NCBI RefSeq assembly: GCF_000023925.1
Contig: NC_013169.1
Span: 2,170,001-2,234,000, forward strand
Reading direction: 5' to 3'
Origin: Kytococcus sedentarius DSM 20547
GTDB taxonomy: Bacteria > Actinomycetota > Actinomycetes > Actinomycetales > Dermatophilaceae
Length of the DNA: 64,000 bases
Both the position numbers and the translations under genes were made by a program. Below are positions 43,125 to 53,240 of this stretch, one piece after another. Position 1 is the stretch's first letter. The number at the start of each line of letters is the position of its first letter. The notes beneath the pieces are model-generated. The model ran no database searches and was not told the origin of the DNA. It was given only the letters and a program-made list of their open reading frames with translations.

Positions 43125-44522
43125 ATGACCGCCGCCGACCAGCCCCGTGACCCCGCCACCCCCGCGACCGGGCGAGCCCCCACCTCCGCGCGGATCCCCC
43201 GACTCGTGGTGCGCACCGAGGTCCACCCCTCCGATGGGGTGAGCCTCGGCAAGGTGCTCCCCCGGGTGGCCCCGCAGGAGGTCACCGCGTGGATCCGCCG
43301 CCGTGAGGGCATGGTCGGCTGGGGGCGGGCGGCCTCGGTGACGCTGGTCGGTGAGGAGTCGGGGCCCGACCGGTGGGAGCGCCTGAGCCAGTGGTGGCGG
43401 CAGGTGGCGCAGGAGGCGCGTGAGGAGGTCGTGGCCGACTCGTCGGTGCCCCAGGGGGGCGACGGGTCGCTGCCCCGAGGCGCTGGGCTGGTGGCGTGGG
43501 CGTCCATGGCCTTCAGCGACGACTCCCCGGAGGGTTCGGTGCTCGTGGTGCCCGAGGTGGTCGTGGGGGTGAAGGACGACGTGGCCTGGGTGACGCGCAT
43601 CGAGGTCGCCGGGGAGGCGACCGAGGGTGCGGCTGCCGAGGGTGCGACGCCGGCCGGCATCCCGCAGCGCTCGGACGACCCGCCCTCGGCGCCCACCCGC
43701 ATCGAGGAGGGGCCGGGCGGGACCCCGGCGGAGGGCTGGCCGGCGGTGGTGCAACGCGGGATCGACGCGATCCGCTCCGGGCGAGCCGACAAGGTGGTGC
43801 TGGCCCGGGACGTCGTGGCCACGGCCCCCGAGCCGCTGGACGTGCGCTGGCTCCTCCACCGGCTGGTCGGTGCCTACCCGGACACGTGGACCTTCGCCGT
43901 CGACGGACTGGTGGGTGCCACGCCCGAGATGCTCGTGCGCCTGGACGACGGGCACGTGTTCTCGCGGGTGCTGGCCGGGACCGCGTCGCGGGCTGCCGAT
44001 GTGGAGGACGACCAGCACGCTGCCGACGACCTGCTCGCGAGCCGCAAGGACCTCTCCGAACACGCCTTTGCCGTGGAGTCGGTGGTCGAGCGTCTGTCGC
44101 CGCTGTGCACTGCGGTGGTGGCGCCCCGGTCGCCGGCCCTGCTCACGTTGCCCAACGTCTTCCACCTGGTCAGTGACCTGGACGGACGGGCGGTGCCCGG
44201 TACGACGGTGTTGGAGCTCGCGGGGGCGCTGCACCCGAGCGCTGCGGTCGGTGGGACGCCCCGCGTGGTGGCGCTGGACCTCATCCGGGAGCTCGAGGGA
44301 CGTGACCGGGGCCGCTACGCCGGGCCCGTGGGCTGGATGGATGCGCGTGGCGACGGCGACATGGGCATCGCGCTGCGCACCGGCCAGATCGAGGCCGAGG
44401 ACCCGTGCAGCCTGCGGATGTGGGCCGGTGGCGGCATCATGGCCGACTCCGACCCGCAGGCCGAGTACGCCGAGACCGGGGCCAAGCTGGCACCCATGCG
44501 TTCGGCCCTCAGCGGCGACTGA
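43125..44522 (+). CDS. menF: Isochorismate synthase (menaquinone pathway)
   Basis: The 465-residue chorismate-binding enzyme has the C-terminal catalytic domain with [72 protein letters not shown] and [23 protein letters not shown]. It converts chorismate to isochorismate, the first step towards menaquinone; a salicylate or siderophore role is less likely because menD and menG are adjacent. The start at ATG 43125 follows TACGCT by eight bases. Confidence 0.93.
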   Translation: MTAADQPRDPATPATGRAPTSARIPRLVVRTEVHPSDGVSLGKVLPRVAPQEVTAWIRRREGMVGWGRAASVTLVGEESGPDRWERLSQWWRQVAQEAREEVVADSSVPQGGDGSLPRGAGLVAWASMAFSDDSPEGSVLVVPEVVVGVKDDVAWVTRIEVAGEATEGAAAEGATPAGIPQRSDDPPSAPTRIEEGPGGTPAEGWPAVVQRGIDAIRSGRADKVVLARDVVATAPEPLDVRWLLHRLVGAYPDTWTFAVDGLVGATPEMLVRLDDGHVFSRVLAGTASRAADVEDDQHAADDLLASRKDLSEHAFAVESVVERLSPLCTAVVAPRSPALLTLPNVFHLVSDLDGRAVPGTTVLELAGALHPSAAVGGTPRVVALDLIRELEGRDRGRYAGPVGWMDARGDGDMGIALRTGQIEAEDPCSLRMWAGGGIMADSDPQAEYAETGAKLAPMRSALSGD

Positions 44523-44676
44523 GGCCTGGCCGCCGGGCCGCCAGCCCGGAAGGCGGTCCCCAGCGCAACCCATCCCGCACGACGGTCCCGGGAGGGAGTT
44601 TTCAGCGCAGCCACCCATCGCAACCACCGCAGGGCGGTCCCGACGTTTCGCGTCGGACAACCACCCAGCCGCGGCC

Positions 44677-46656
44677 TCAGGGCGTGAGGCCCACCTCGAC
44701 CACGCGTAGACCGGACGGCTCGGACGCCAGCGCGTCCTGCAGGGCCTGCGCCGTCACCACCCGGGTGTGCTCCACCCCGTGGGCCCGTGCCAGGTGTCCG
44801 ATGTCGGTACCCGTAGGCGTGGTGAACACCCGCCGGAAGGTGTGTGCGCCGTGGGCCTCCAGGTGCTCCGGGCGGCCGTACTCCAGGTCCCCGAAGATGG
44901 CGCCTCCGTCGTCGTTGAGCACCACGACGGTGAGGTCGGGCCGTGGCTCCCCGGGGCCGATCGCCAGGGCGTTGGCGTCGTGGAGAAAGGTCAGGTCGCC
45001 CACCAGCGCCGTCGTCGGGCCGTGAGTGAGGGCCCACCCTGCGGCCGTCGACAGGCAGCCGTCGATCCCTGCCAGTCCGCGGTTCCCAAGGATGCCCGTG
45101 ACCCCGCGGCCGGGCCCGTCGAGGGCCAGGTCCAGCGACCGGGGTGCCCGCGAACTGCCCAGGAAGAGCAGGCCCCGGACGTTGCTGGCCACGACGGCTG
45201 CAGCCGTCGCCGTGGTGAGGGGCTGCTCCCCGGCAGCGACCGCACGGGAGGTCGTCGGCCCCTCCCCGGCAACCGTCACGCCGGGGGCCAGTGACACCTC
45301 CCCGCCAGGTGCCGCGCCGGGGGCCCTGGTCTCCTCCTCTGGGGCCAGTGCACTGGGGGCCGTGGGCGACGAGGACCGCTGCCGGCCGGCGTCGTGCCAT
45401 GCCTGCCACCATGCGCACTCGCTGCCCCCGGCCAGTTCGCCACCCGCTGTCTCGCCCGCAGCAGGACGCAGCACCAGAGGGTGCACGACCTCCGCGCGAT
45501 GACCCGGGTCCGGCCACGCGGTGGACGCACTGACCACCTCGACGCGCACGCCGGGACGCGCCAGGAACCGACCGGCCACCCGGTGCAGGGTCAGGCGGCC
45601 CACGACGAGCACGCGCTCCGGGGTGTGGTCCGCCAGGAACTCCTCGTCACCCAGCAGGTGGACCCCACCTGGCACGGCCGAGTCCCCACCGAACCGGCTG
45701 AAGGGCTCAGCGACGACCGGCCACCCTCGCCGTCGCGCCCCCGCCTGGACGGCCCGGGCCACGGACGGAGAGCCCAGGTCCCCGACCAGCACCACGGTCC
45801 GCTCCGGACCCTCTGGCAGGTCCGCCTCAAGGGTGCGGCCTTCCCGATCCGACTCGAGGGTTCGACCATCCCGATCCGCCTCCGGGGTTCGGTCGGCGAG
45901 GTGTGCCCCCGGAGATCCGTCGACCACGCGACCGGGAACAGCGGTCCAGGGTGCCCCGCCGGCTCGGCCGGCCACCGCATCAGCCACGCCGGGGACCGTC
46001 CCCTCCGCATCAACTGGAGCGGCTGCCCCATCGAGTCCAAGACCCGGCCCGCCCGTGGCCACGAGGGGGTCCCGGAGCGGCAGGTTGAGGTGCACCGGAC
46101 CCGCATCGCCCCCGAGTGCTCCCATGGCGGCGGCCCAGCAGCGGTCGACGGCGGTGCGCCAGGACCGCGCCTCGACGGCGGCCTGGCCCGTCATTGCCTC
46201 TCCCAGGACTCCCTGCGGGGCCTCCATACCCGCGGCGGGCGTGCCGAGGTCGACCGCAAGGCGCACGGTGGGGAAGAGCCCCGGCTGATGCGTGGTCTGG
46301 TTCGCCCCCGTCCCGCGCAACTCCGGGGGACGGTCGGCCGTCAGTGCGAGGAGCGGGACCCGCTGGTGGTGGGCCTCCAGCATGGCGGGGTGCAGGTTCG
46401 CCACCGCAGTGCCTGAGGTGGTGACCACGGGGACCATCCGCCCCGATGCAGCTGCCATGCCGAGGGCCAGGAAGGCGGCCGTGCGCTCGTCGGTACGGAC
46501 GTGGACGCGCAGCGGAACGTCGGGGTCGGCGTCCGCAGCTGCGAGGGCGTAGGCGAGTGGGGCCGACCGGGACCCGGGGCACAGAACTGCCTCGCGCACG
46601 CCGCACCGGACGAGTTCGTCGATGATGACGCGGGCAGCCAGGGTCGAGGGGTTCAC
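44677..46656 (-). CDS. menD: SEPHCHC synthase MenD
   Basis: The 659-residue thiamine-diphosphate enzyme has the pyrimidine-domain Glu region (VHVRTDERTAAFLALGMA), TSGTAVANLHPAMLEAHHQRVPL and, at the C-terminus, the ThDP/Mg motif GDLTFLHDANAL with NDDGGAIFGDLEYGRPEH. It adds 2-oxoglutarate to isochorismate. The central domain has long low-conservation loops, one built of DRDGRTLES/DREGRTLEA repeats (about nt 45836-45895). I chose GTG 46656 (MNPSTLAARV) seven bases after CACAAT; homologues start there. It converges with menF. Confidence 0.93.
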   Translation of the reverse strand: MNPSTLAARVIIDELVRCGVREAVLCPGSRSAPLAYALAAADADPDVPLRVHVRTDERTAAFLALGMAAASGRMVPVVTTSGTAVANLHPAMLEAHHQRVPLLALTADRPPELRGTGANQTTHQPGLFPTVRLAVDLGTPAAGMEAPQGVLGEAMTGQAAVEARSWRTAVDRCWAAAMGALGGDAGPVHLNLPLRDPLVATGGPGLGLDGAAAPVDAEGTVPGVADAVAGRAGGAPWTAVPGRVVDGSPGAHLADRTPEADRDGRTLESDREGRTLEADLPEGPERTVVLVGDLGSPSVARAVQAGARRRGWPVVAEPFSRFGGDSAVPGGVHLLGDEEFLADHTPERVLVVGRLTLHRVAGRFLARPGVRVEVVSASTAWPDPGHRAEVVHPLVLRPAAGETAGGELAGGSECAWWQAWHDAGRQRSSSPTAPSALAPEEETRAPGAAPGGEVSLAPGVTVAGEGPTTSRAVAAGEQPLTTATAAAVVASNVRGLLFLGSSRAPRSLDLALDGPGRGVTGILGNRGLAGIDGCLSTAAGWALTHGPTTALVGDLTFLHDANALAIGPGEPRPDLTVVVLNDDGGAIFGDLEYGRPEHLEAHGAHTFRRVFTTPTGTDIGHLARAHGVEHTRVVTAQALQDALASEPSGLRVVEVGLTP

Positions 46657-47912
46657 GGGGCCCATTGTGACCCGAGGGGAAGTGCCACGAGGGTCGGCGG
46701 CATGCGGGGTGGCTGGGTGTGGGGGTGGGCATGGTGGTTTCTTTCAGGGGTGGATGTGGATGGTGATGCGGCCGTTGGGTTCGCGGGTGGTGGTGTGGCC
46801 GGTGGTGGGTTGTTCGATGAGGCGGTTGTGGCTTCCGCAGACCGGTGCGGCGTTGGACAGGTCGGTCCGTCCACGGGCGTCGGGTGATGTGTCACGCCGG
46901 TCGGTGGGGTCGTGCTGGTCGGTGGGGTCGTGCTGGTCGGGTGTGGTGGGTGGGGTGGTGGGTTGTGCCCATCCGGGGGGTGCTCCGCGGGGTGCTTTCC
47001 AGGGGTTGACGTGGTGCATCTGGCACCAGGAGAAGGGTCGGTCGCAGTCCGCGACGGCGCACTCGTCGTACAGGTGGGCCAGGGCCATGCGTTGGGACTC
47101 GGTGAAGAACCGGCGTTGGGTTCCCAGGTCCAACGGCAGGGACTGTCCACCCATCACGGTCGGGATGATCCCGGCCCCGGCAGCGATCCGGCGGACCTGC
47201 CCGGCCGAGAGCTTCTGCCCGGTGTCGGTCAGCCCGGCCCGGTCGGTCTGACCCCGCAGGGTCTCCAGGTCGGTCGAGACGATCACGGTGTACGCGGTCT
47301 TGGAACCCAGCCCGCCAGTGGGCAGGTGATCGATCAGGTCCGCCAGCGCCTGCCCCTTGGCCGTGGCCCAGTCCCGAGCCACCTCACCGGACCCCACCCC
47401 AGCCACCGCACCAGCCGCACTAGCCGCACCAGGGGCGCCAGACGTGGCGCCGGGCGCAGTGGCCGCACCGGTCGCGCCAGCCGTGGCGCCGGTATTGCCC
47501 GTGCTGGCTTTGGTGTGGGTTTTTGTGCGGTTCTTGGTGCGGGTGGGGGAGGTCATCGAGGACAGGACCTTCTCCAGGAGCTTGGCCTGCAGGGTCGGCA
47601 CGGTGAACTTGCCGTGGGAGACACCGTGGCCGGTGTGGTGGACCGTGAAGGACGCCGCAGCGTATGCCTGGTGCTCTTCGGTGGCGATCAGGTCGTTCTC
47701 GTGGGCATCGACGACCTCGGCCGGGACGTCCAAGATCTCGATCGCCCGGCGGGCGACCTTCCGCAGGGAGGCCGGACGCAACCGGCGGGCCCGCTCGACC
47801 AGGTCGACCTCGAGGGTGTGGAGCTGCTCGGGGGTCACCCAGTCAGGGACCGTGGCCAACGCGCCCTGGATCACCGCCACGTGCTCCTTGGACAACACCC
47901 CAGCATCAAACG

Positions 47913-49338
47913 GGCTCTTCACGAACGAGGGTGTAGTCGGTTGAGCGCGTCGGTGGCCGGGTAGGGGTCGAGGTCTCCCGGATGATGGAAGTTCTTCACG
48001 CTCGCCATCCCGAAAGACCTCGACGTGCTCCACCCTACTTTCGCGACCCCTGACCTGACCACGTTCTGCCGCCTCGACGAGCTCGGCCTCGTCGCCGTCG
48101 GCCAGCTGATCGAGCCGGATCGGGCCACGATCGAATGCCGCGTCGTCGAGGACGACCCGCGGTGTCGGAAGTGCGGTGTCGAGGGCGTGCCACGGGACAC
48201 GGTGACGCGCCCGCTGGCGCATGAACCGTTCGGGCACCGGCCGACGACCCTGCTGGTGCGGGTGCGCCGGTACCGGTGCGGACACTGCCGGCGCACGTGG
48301 CGGCAGGACATGACGCGGGCAGCGGCGCCGCGTGCGAAGATCTCCCGCGGCGGCCTGGAGTGGGCGCTGCGGGGCATCGTCATCGACCACCTCACCGTCA
48401 CCCGCGTCGCCGCAGGTCTCGGGGTGTCCTGGAGTGCCGCGAACGCCGCCGTCCTCGCGGAAGGCAAGCGGCGCCTGATCGACGACCCCGCCCGGTTCGA
48501 CGGGGTCACCACGATCGGTGTCGACGAGCACGTCTGGCGACACACGAGGCTGGGCGACAAGTACGTCACCGTGATCATCGACCTCACGCCCGCGAGGAAC
48601 AAGACCGGGCCGGCGAGGCTGCTGGACATGGTCGAGGGCCGCTCCAAGGCGGTGTTCAAGCAGTGGCTCGCCGCCCGCCCCGCGGACTGGGCGAAGCGGA
48701 TCGAGGTGGTCGCGATGGACGGCTTCGCCGGGTTCAAGACCGCTGCCGCCGAGGAACTCCCCGACGCCGTCCCCGTCATGGACCCGTTCCACGTGGTCCG
48801 CCTCGCCGGCGACGCGCTGGATGTCTGCCGGCGTCGGGTCCAGCAAGACACCACCGGTCACCGCGGGCTCAAGGGCGACCCGCTCTACAAAGCCCGCCGC
48901 ACCCTGCACACCGGGGCGAGCCTGCTCACCGACCGGCAGCGGGCACGCCTGGACGCAGTGTTCGCGAGCGAGGAGCACGTCGAGGTCGAGGCGACCTGGG
49001 GCATCTACCAGCGCATCGTCGCGGCCTACCGGGAGCCCGACAAGAAGAAAGCGAAGGCGATGATGCAGGAGGTGATCGCTGCGATCAGCAGCGGCGTTCC
49101 CGCGGCGCTCGTCGAGGTCCGCAAGCTCGGCCGGACCATGAAGCAGCGGGCGGGCGACATCCTCGCGTTCTTCGACCGCCCCGGCACCAGCAACGGCCCG
49201 ACCGAGGCCATCAACGGGCGACTCGAACACCTCCGCGGCTCCGCCCTCGGCTTCCGCAACCTCACCCACTACATCGCTCGGTCGCTGCTCGAAGCCGGAG
49301 GGTTCAGACCCGCGCTACACCCTCGTTCGTGAAGAGCC
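47913..49338 (+). mobile_element. ISL3-family element, copy B, with 8-bp target duplication
   Basis: The 1426-bp element is bounded by perfect 24-bp inverted repeats starting GGCTCTTCACGAACGAGGGT. Direct repeats ATCAAACG lie at 47905-47912 and 49339-49346. An 8-bp duplication is the ISL3 hallmark, so the insertion is recent and intact. A single transposase is inside. Confidence 0.95.
48025..49332 (+). CDS. ISL3-family transposase, copy B
   Basis: The 435-residue protein has N-terminal CRKCGVEG and CGHC zinc-finger pairs and a DDE core with GVDEHVWRH, VAMDGFAGF and SNGPTEAINGRLEHLRG. It lacks the 16-residue insert of copy A and appears intact, matching the clean target duplication. It starts at GTG 48025 and stops inside the right terminal repeat. 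Overall it is similar to but clearly diverged from copy A. Confidence 0.95.
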   Translation: MLHPTFATPDLTTFCRLDELGLVAVGQLIEPDRATIECRVVEDDPRCRKCGVEGVPRDTVTRPLAHEPFGHRPTTLLVRVRRYRCGHCRRTWRQDMTRAAAPRAKISRGGLEWALRGIVIDHLTVTRVAAGLGVSWSAANAAVLAEGKRRLIDDPARFDGVTTIGVDEHVWRHTRLGDKYVTVIIDLTPARNKTGPARLLDMVEGRSKAVFKQWLAARPADWAKRIEVVAMDGFAGFKTAAAEELPDAVPVMDPFHVVRLAGDALDVCRRRVQQDTTGHRGLKGDPLYKARRTLHTGASLLTDRQRARLDAVFASEEHVEVEATWGIYQRIVAAYREPDKKKAKAMMQEVIAAISSGVPAALVEVRKLGRTMKQRAGDILAFFDRPGTSNGPTEAINGRLEHLRGSALGFRNLTHYIARSLLEAGGFRPALHPRS

Positions 49339-49962
49339 ATCAAACGCCACCCCCACCGGCGACCGCACCACCCCACCAACCGGGCCACCCGGGCCGTTGT
49401 GGCCGGGGTCTCGGGGTCGCCATCGGGGCTGGGTGTGGGGGCGGCGTTGCCCAGCCCTTCGGCCAGGCGTCCGTCGCGGGCTGCTGAGGGGCCGTCCATC
49501 CGTCCGGCCGACCCGAACAGCTGCCCCTCGTCCAGGTGCTTGGCCCGGCCGGCCTCCCGCTCGGCCTTGGCCACCGCACCCAACCGCAACCGGGCCGACT
49601 CCAACCGGTTACGCGCCCGAGAGACCTCCGCCTCGGCCTCACGCACCACCACCATCGACACACCCGAAGCAGAGTCCTCGGGCGCCGGGGCCGGGGCAGA
49701 GAGCTCGGCGATCGAGACGAGCAGCTCGTCGATCTGTGCGTGGATCCCCACGACCACCCCCACCACCCGCACACCAACAGCACCACCAGGAGCACCAGCA
49801 GCACCAGGGGCGTGGGGAGTCCTGGGGGCGTCCACGGCCCCAGGGGTGCCCGGCACCGGGCCGGCCCCCGCCACAGGTTGTGCTGCCACCGGGACCACCC
49901 CCTTCCAGGCCTGAACGTCCCCTGGTCACCAGAACCCCCGTCCTGCTGACCACACCCCAAGA

Positions 49963-49989
49963 ATAGTACACACCACCGACACAATGCAA
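49963..49989 (-). promoter_or_regulatory. Possible promoter of the DUF222 gene
   Basis: On the minus strand, TACTAT (49963-49968) with TTGCAT 15 bases upstream (49984-49989) precedes the DUF222 start by about 65 bases. Spacing is short of the usual 17. The rest of 49990-50142 shows no gene. Confidence 0.35.
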
Positions 49990-50142
49990 GCCCCGGCTAG
50001 TACATGTTGACGAGCGCCCACCATGCCGAGACACACCCACCCGGCCTGTGGACAACCCCCAGCCCCACCCCGCCCACACCACAGGGGGCCGACGCACCCG
50101 CGCCGGCCCCCCCATCGCCCCCTGAACCCCCAGCGCCCCCCG

Positions 50143-51788
50143 TCAGCGCTGCTGCAACCCCAGGATCGCCAGCGCCTTCTCCCGCATCTCCACCTTGCGC
50201 ACCTTGCCGGTCACCGTCATCGGGAACGACTCCACCACGTGCACGTACCGCGGGATCTTGTAGTGCGCCAACTGCCCGCTGCAGAACTCCCGTACCCCGT
50301 CGGCGTCCACACTCTCGGCGCCCTCACGCAGCACCACCCAGGCCATCAGCTCCTCGCCGTACTTCTCGTCGGGCACGCCGATCACCTGCACGTCCTGCAC
50401 CGACGGGTGCCCGTACAGGAACTCCTCGATCTCCCGCGGGTAGATGTTCTCCCCGCCACGGATCACCATGTCCTTCATGCGCCCAGTGACGGCCACGTAC
50501 CCGTCGTCGGCCATCACGGCCAGGTCACCGGTGTGCATCCACCGCGCGGCGTCGATCGCCTCCGCGGTCTTCTCCGGCTGCTCCCAGTAGCCCAGCATCA
50601 CCGAGTACCCGCGCGTGCAGAGTTCCCCGGTCTCCCCGCGCGGCACGGGCCGGCCGGTCACCGGGTCCACCACCTTCACCTCCACGTGCGGCATCACGCG
50701 ACCGACGGTCTCGGTGCGGTGGGGCACATCGTCATCGGCCATGGTCATCAGCGACACCGGCGAGGTCTCGGTCATGCCGTAGCAGATCGCCACCTCACCC
50801 ATGTTCATCTCCGACATCACCCGCCGCATGATCTCCGCCGGGCAGGGCGAGCCGGCCATGATGCCGGTGCGCAGGTGCGAGAGGTCGTACTCGGCCTCCT
50901 GCTTGTCCAGCAGCCCCAGCTCGGCGATGAACATCGTCGGCACGCCGTAGAGGCTGGTGCACTGCTCGTCGGAGACCGCCTGCAGGGTGGCTGCCGGCTC
51001 GAAGCTGGGCGCCGGAATCACCATGCACGCCCCGTGCGTGGTGGCCGCCAGATTCCCCATCACCATGCCGAAGCAGTGGTAGAAGGGCACCGGCAGGCAG
51101 ATGCGGTCGGCCTCGGTGTAGTTGACCCGCTCCCCCACGAAGTACCCGTTGTTCAGGATGTTGTGGTGGCTCAAGGTCGCACCCTTCGGGAAGCCCGTGG
51201 TCCCCGACGTGTACTGGATGTTGATGGGGTCGTCCGCCCCCAGCTCGCCCTGGCGCGCCGCGAGCGCCGCCGCGTCCACCTCATCCGATGCGGCCACGAG
51301 CGCCTCCCAGCTCTCGTCACCGATGAAGACGACCTCCTCCAGGGTCTCGATGCGGGGACGCACCTTCTTGACCATCGCCCGGTAGTTGCTCGTCTTGTGC
51401 TGGATGGCGCTCACCAGCCAGCGCATGCCCGACTGCTCGATGACGTAGACAGCTCGTGCTCACGGTAGGCCGGGTTCACGTTCACCAGCACCGCCCCCAC
51501 CTTGGCGGTGGCGTACTGCAGCAGGGTCCACTCCGCGCAGTTCGGCGACCAGATGCCGATGCGGTCACCCACCCCCAGACCGCGCGCCATCAGTCCGCGG
51601 GCCAGCCGGTCCACGTCCGCCACGAACTCCGCGTAGGTCCAGCGCCGCCCCGAGGCGCTCTCCACCAGGGCCTCGCGGTCCCCGAAACGGGCGGCCGTCG
51701 CGTCCAGGTTGTCGCCGATGGTCTGCCCCAACAGGGGCAGCTCACTGGGACCGGACACGTAGGACAGGGCAGTGCTTTCACGCGACAT
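50143..51788 (-). pseudogene. Fatty-acyl-CoA synthetase (AMP-binding), frameshifted
   Basis: The gene reads well from ATG 51788 (MSRESTALSYVSGPSELPLL) to [13 protein letters not shown], then loses frame; the remaining frame resumes at [16 protein letters not shown] and continues to LGLQQR. One base is missing around 51449-51452. The 3' part has the AMP-binding motif [46 protein letters not shown] and the Lys in MTVTGKVRK. Intact, it would be a class I adenylate-forming ligase of about 545 residues activating fatty acids. It may be a real pseudogene or a single-base sequence error. Confidence 0.85.
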
Positions 51789-51908
51789 GGGGTCCTCCTG
51801 GGGAGCGTGAGGCGGGTCACAACTCCCCCCAGAATGCCATGGACCCGTGCGGTTCTGCCCACCCGCACCCTCCCCCCGCCGGCCCCCACGAGCGCTCCAT
51901 GAGCAAAC

Positions 51909-51952
51909 CCTCATGCGCTCCTCACGGCCACCTCACGGCGCCTCCCTACCTT
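51909..51952 (+). promoter_or_regulatory. Three 11-bp direct repeats and -10 of the five-gene operon
   Basis: CCTCATGCGCT (51909-51919), CCTCACGGCCA (51920-51930) and CCTCACGGCGC (51931-51941) are head-to-tail repeats on an 11-bp period, the pattern bound by OmpR-family regulators. TACCTT (51947-51952) five bases downstream is a good -10; the repeats replace the -35 region, as for an activator. The operon's last gene encodes an OmpR-family regulator. The remaining 51789-51908 shows no gene. Confidence 0.75.
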
Positions 51953-52024
51953 GAGGTCATCGCCCACCGCGACAGACCCCCAGCGGGCCAGCCCGACCGG
52001 CCCACCCTCGAGACAGGAGTCGAC

Positions 52025-53236
52025 ATGACTGCCACGCTCATCACCGCCGTGACCGACACGTTCCCCCCCACCACCGGCCTCCCCCAGCACACCGAGGCCG
52101 CCGACCCGACCGTCGTGCCCGAGGCGGGCGCCCACTCCGTGGCCAGCCAGCAGCCGGGTGTCCACGCCACCCCGGTCGACGCCGAGCGCCTCCTGCGCGC
52201 CAAGAAGGCCTACACCACCCGCTACGTCGCCGAGCGCCTCGCCCGGACCCCCTCGGGCCTGCAGCTGATCTCCGGCGCCGACGTGGCCCCCCGCGCCGGG
52301 CAGGTCGTCCTGGCCCGCATCGTCTCCCTCGGCCAGCACAAGAAGCTGCCGGACCCGGGCGGCCGCCGCCAGACCCTCTACCCCGGCGACGAGATCCTGC
52401 TGGCCTACGGCGACCGCTACGCCCCCGACCAGTTCGAGGCCGAGGTCCCCGACTCCCTGGCCCTGACGAACCTCGCCGCCGCCGGCGGCCTGGCCGCCCA
52501 CGTCACCGACCGCCACGGCAGCACCTCCGAGGCCACCCTCATCGAGCCCCTCGGCCTGCTGGCCCGCGGCGACGGCAGCATCGTCACCCTGCGCGACGTC
52601 GCCCCCCGCTCCGTGCACCCCGCCGCCGAGCTGGCCGCCGAGCGCCCCGCGAACGGCCCCCAGGTCGTGTACGTCGTCGGCAGCTCCATGAACGCCGGCA
52701 AGACCACCGCCGTGGCCAACGTGGTGCGCGGCCTCTCCCTGGCCGGCCTGACGGTCGCCGCGGGCAAGGCCACCGGCACCGGCGCCTGGGGCGACCCGGG
52801 CCTGTTCCTGGACTCCGGTGCGTCCACCGTCCTGGACTTCACGGACTTCGGCTACGGCAGCACCTTCCGCATCGGCCTGCAGGAGACCGTCGACCTGGTG
52901 GCCTCCGTCCGCCACGAGCTCTCGCAGGACGCCCCCGACGTGGTCGTCATCGAGATCGCCGACGGCCTCTACCAGCGCGAGACCAGCCACCTGATCCGCA
53001 GCGGCGCCCTGGGCGACGACGTGCACGCGGTCGTCCTCGCCGTCGGCGAGGCCCTCGGCGCCGTCACGGGCGTGGCCGAGCTGCGCTCCGCCGGGCTGCC
53101 GGTGGCCGGTGTCAGCGGCGCCATCACCGCTTCCCCGATGGCCTCCCGTGAGGCCGATGCGGTGATCGACCTGCCGCTGGTCGACACCTTCGCCCTGGCC
53201 GAGCCGGCGACCGTCCGCGAGTTCCTGGGGCTCTGA
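52025..53236 (+). CDS. DUF1611-like P-loop NTPase, first gene of the poly-Asp operon
   Basis: The 403-residue protein has a poorly conserved N-terminus (1-55), a beta-rich middle part (about 75-195) and a C-terminal P-loop domain with Walker A GSSMNAGKTT (219-228), DFTDFGYGSTF and VVIEIADGLYQRE, as in DUF1611 proteins. Some DUF1611 members (DgcN) act in D-amino-acid metabolism; that cannot be assumed here. It is soluble by prediction. AGGAG precedes ATG 52025 and the next gene begins four bases after its stop. Confidence 0.8.
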   Translation: MTATLITAVTDTFPPTTGLPQHTEAADPTVVPEAGAHSVASQQPGVHATPVDAERLLRAKKAYTTRYVAERLARTPSGLQLISGADVAPRAGQVVLARIVSLGQHKKLPDPGGRRQTLYPGDEILLAYGDRYAPDQFEAEVPDSLALTNLAAAGGLAAHVTDRHGSTSEATLIEPLGLLARGDGSIVTLRDVAPRSVHPAAELAAERPANGPQVVYVVGSSMNAGKTTAVANVVRGLSLAGLTVAAGKATGTGAWGDPGLFLDSGASTVLDFTDFGYGSTFRIGLQETVDLVASVRHELSQDAPDVVVIEIADGLYQRETSHLIRSGALGDDVHAVVLAVGEALGAVTGVAELRSAGLPVAGVSGAITASPMASREADAVIDLPLVDTFALAEPATVREFLGL

Positions 53237-53240
53237 ACCG

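Larger units (their letters stand above)
46744..49898 (-). pseudogene. DUF222/HNH endonuclease gene split by ISL3 copy B
   Basis: The 3' part (46744-47912) encodes DUF222 (FDAGVLSKEHVAVIQ, VERARRLRPASLRK) and an HNH domain (CQMHHVNPW, AAPVCGSHNRLIEQ). The 5' part (49339-49898, from GTG 49898) encodes a helical DUF222 N-terminus (RARNRLESARLRLG). The element between is flanked by ATCAAACG duplicates. Rejoining across one ATCAAACG does not keep frame: the 5' frame (WRLM) and 3' frame (AFDAG) differ, so a further indel in the G-rich run near 49345-49380 is likely, unless the read is in error. Members of this family are mobile, multi-copy nuclease-like proteins of unproven role. Confidence 0.87.
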
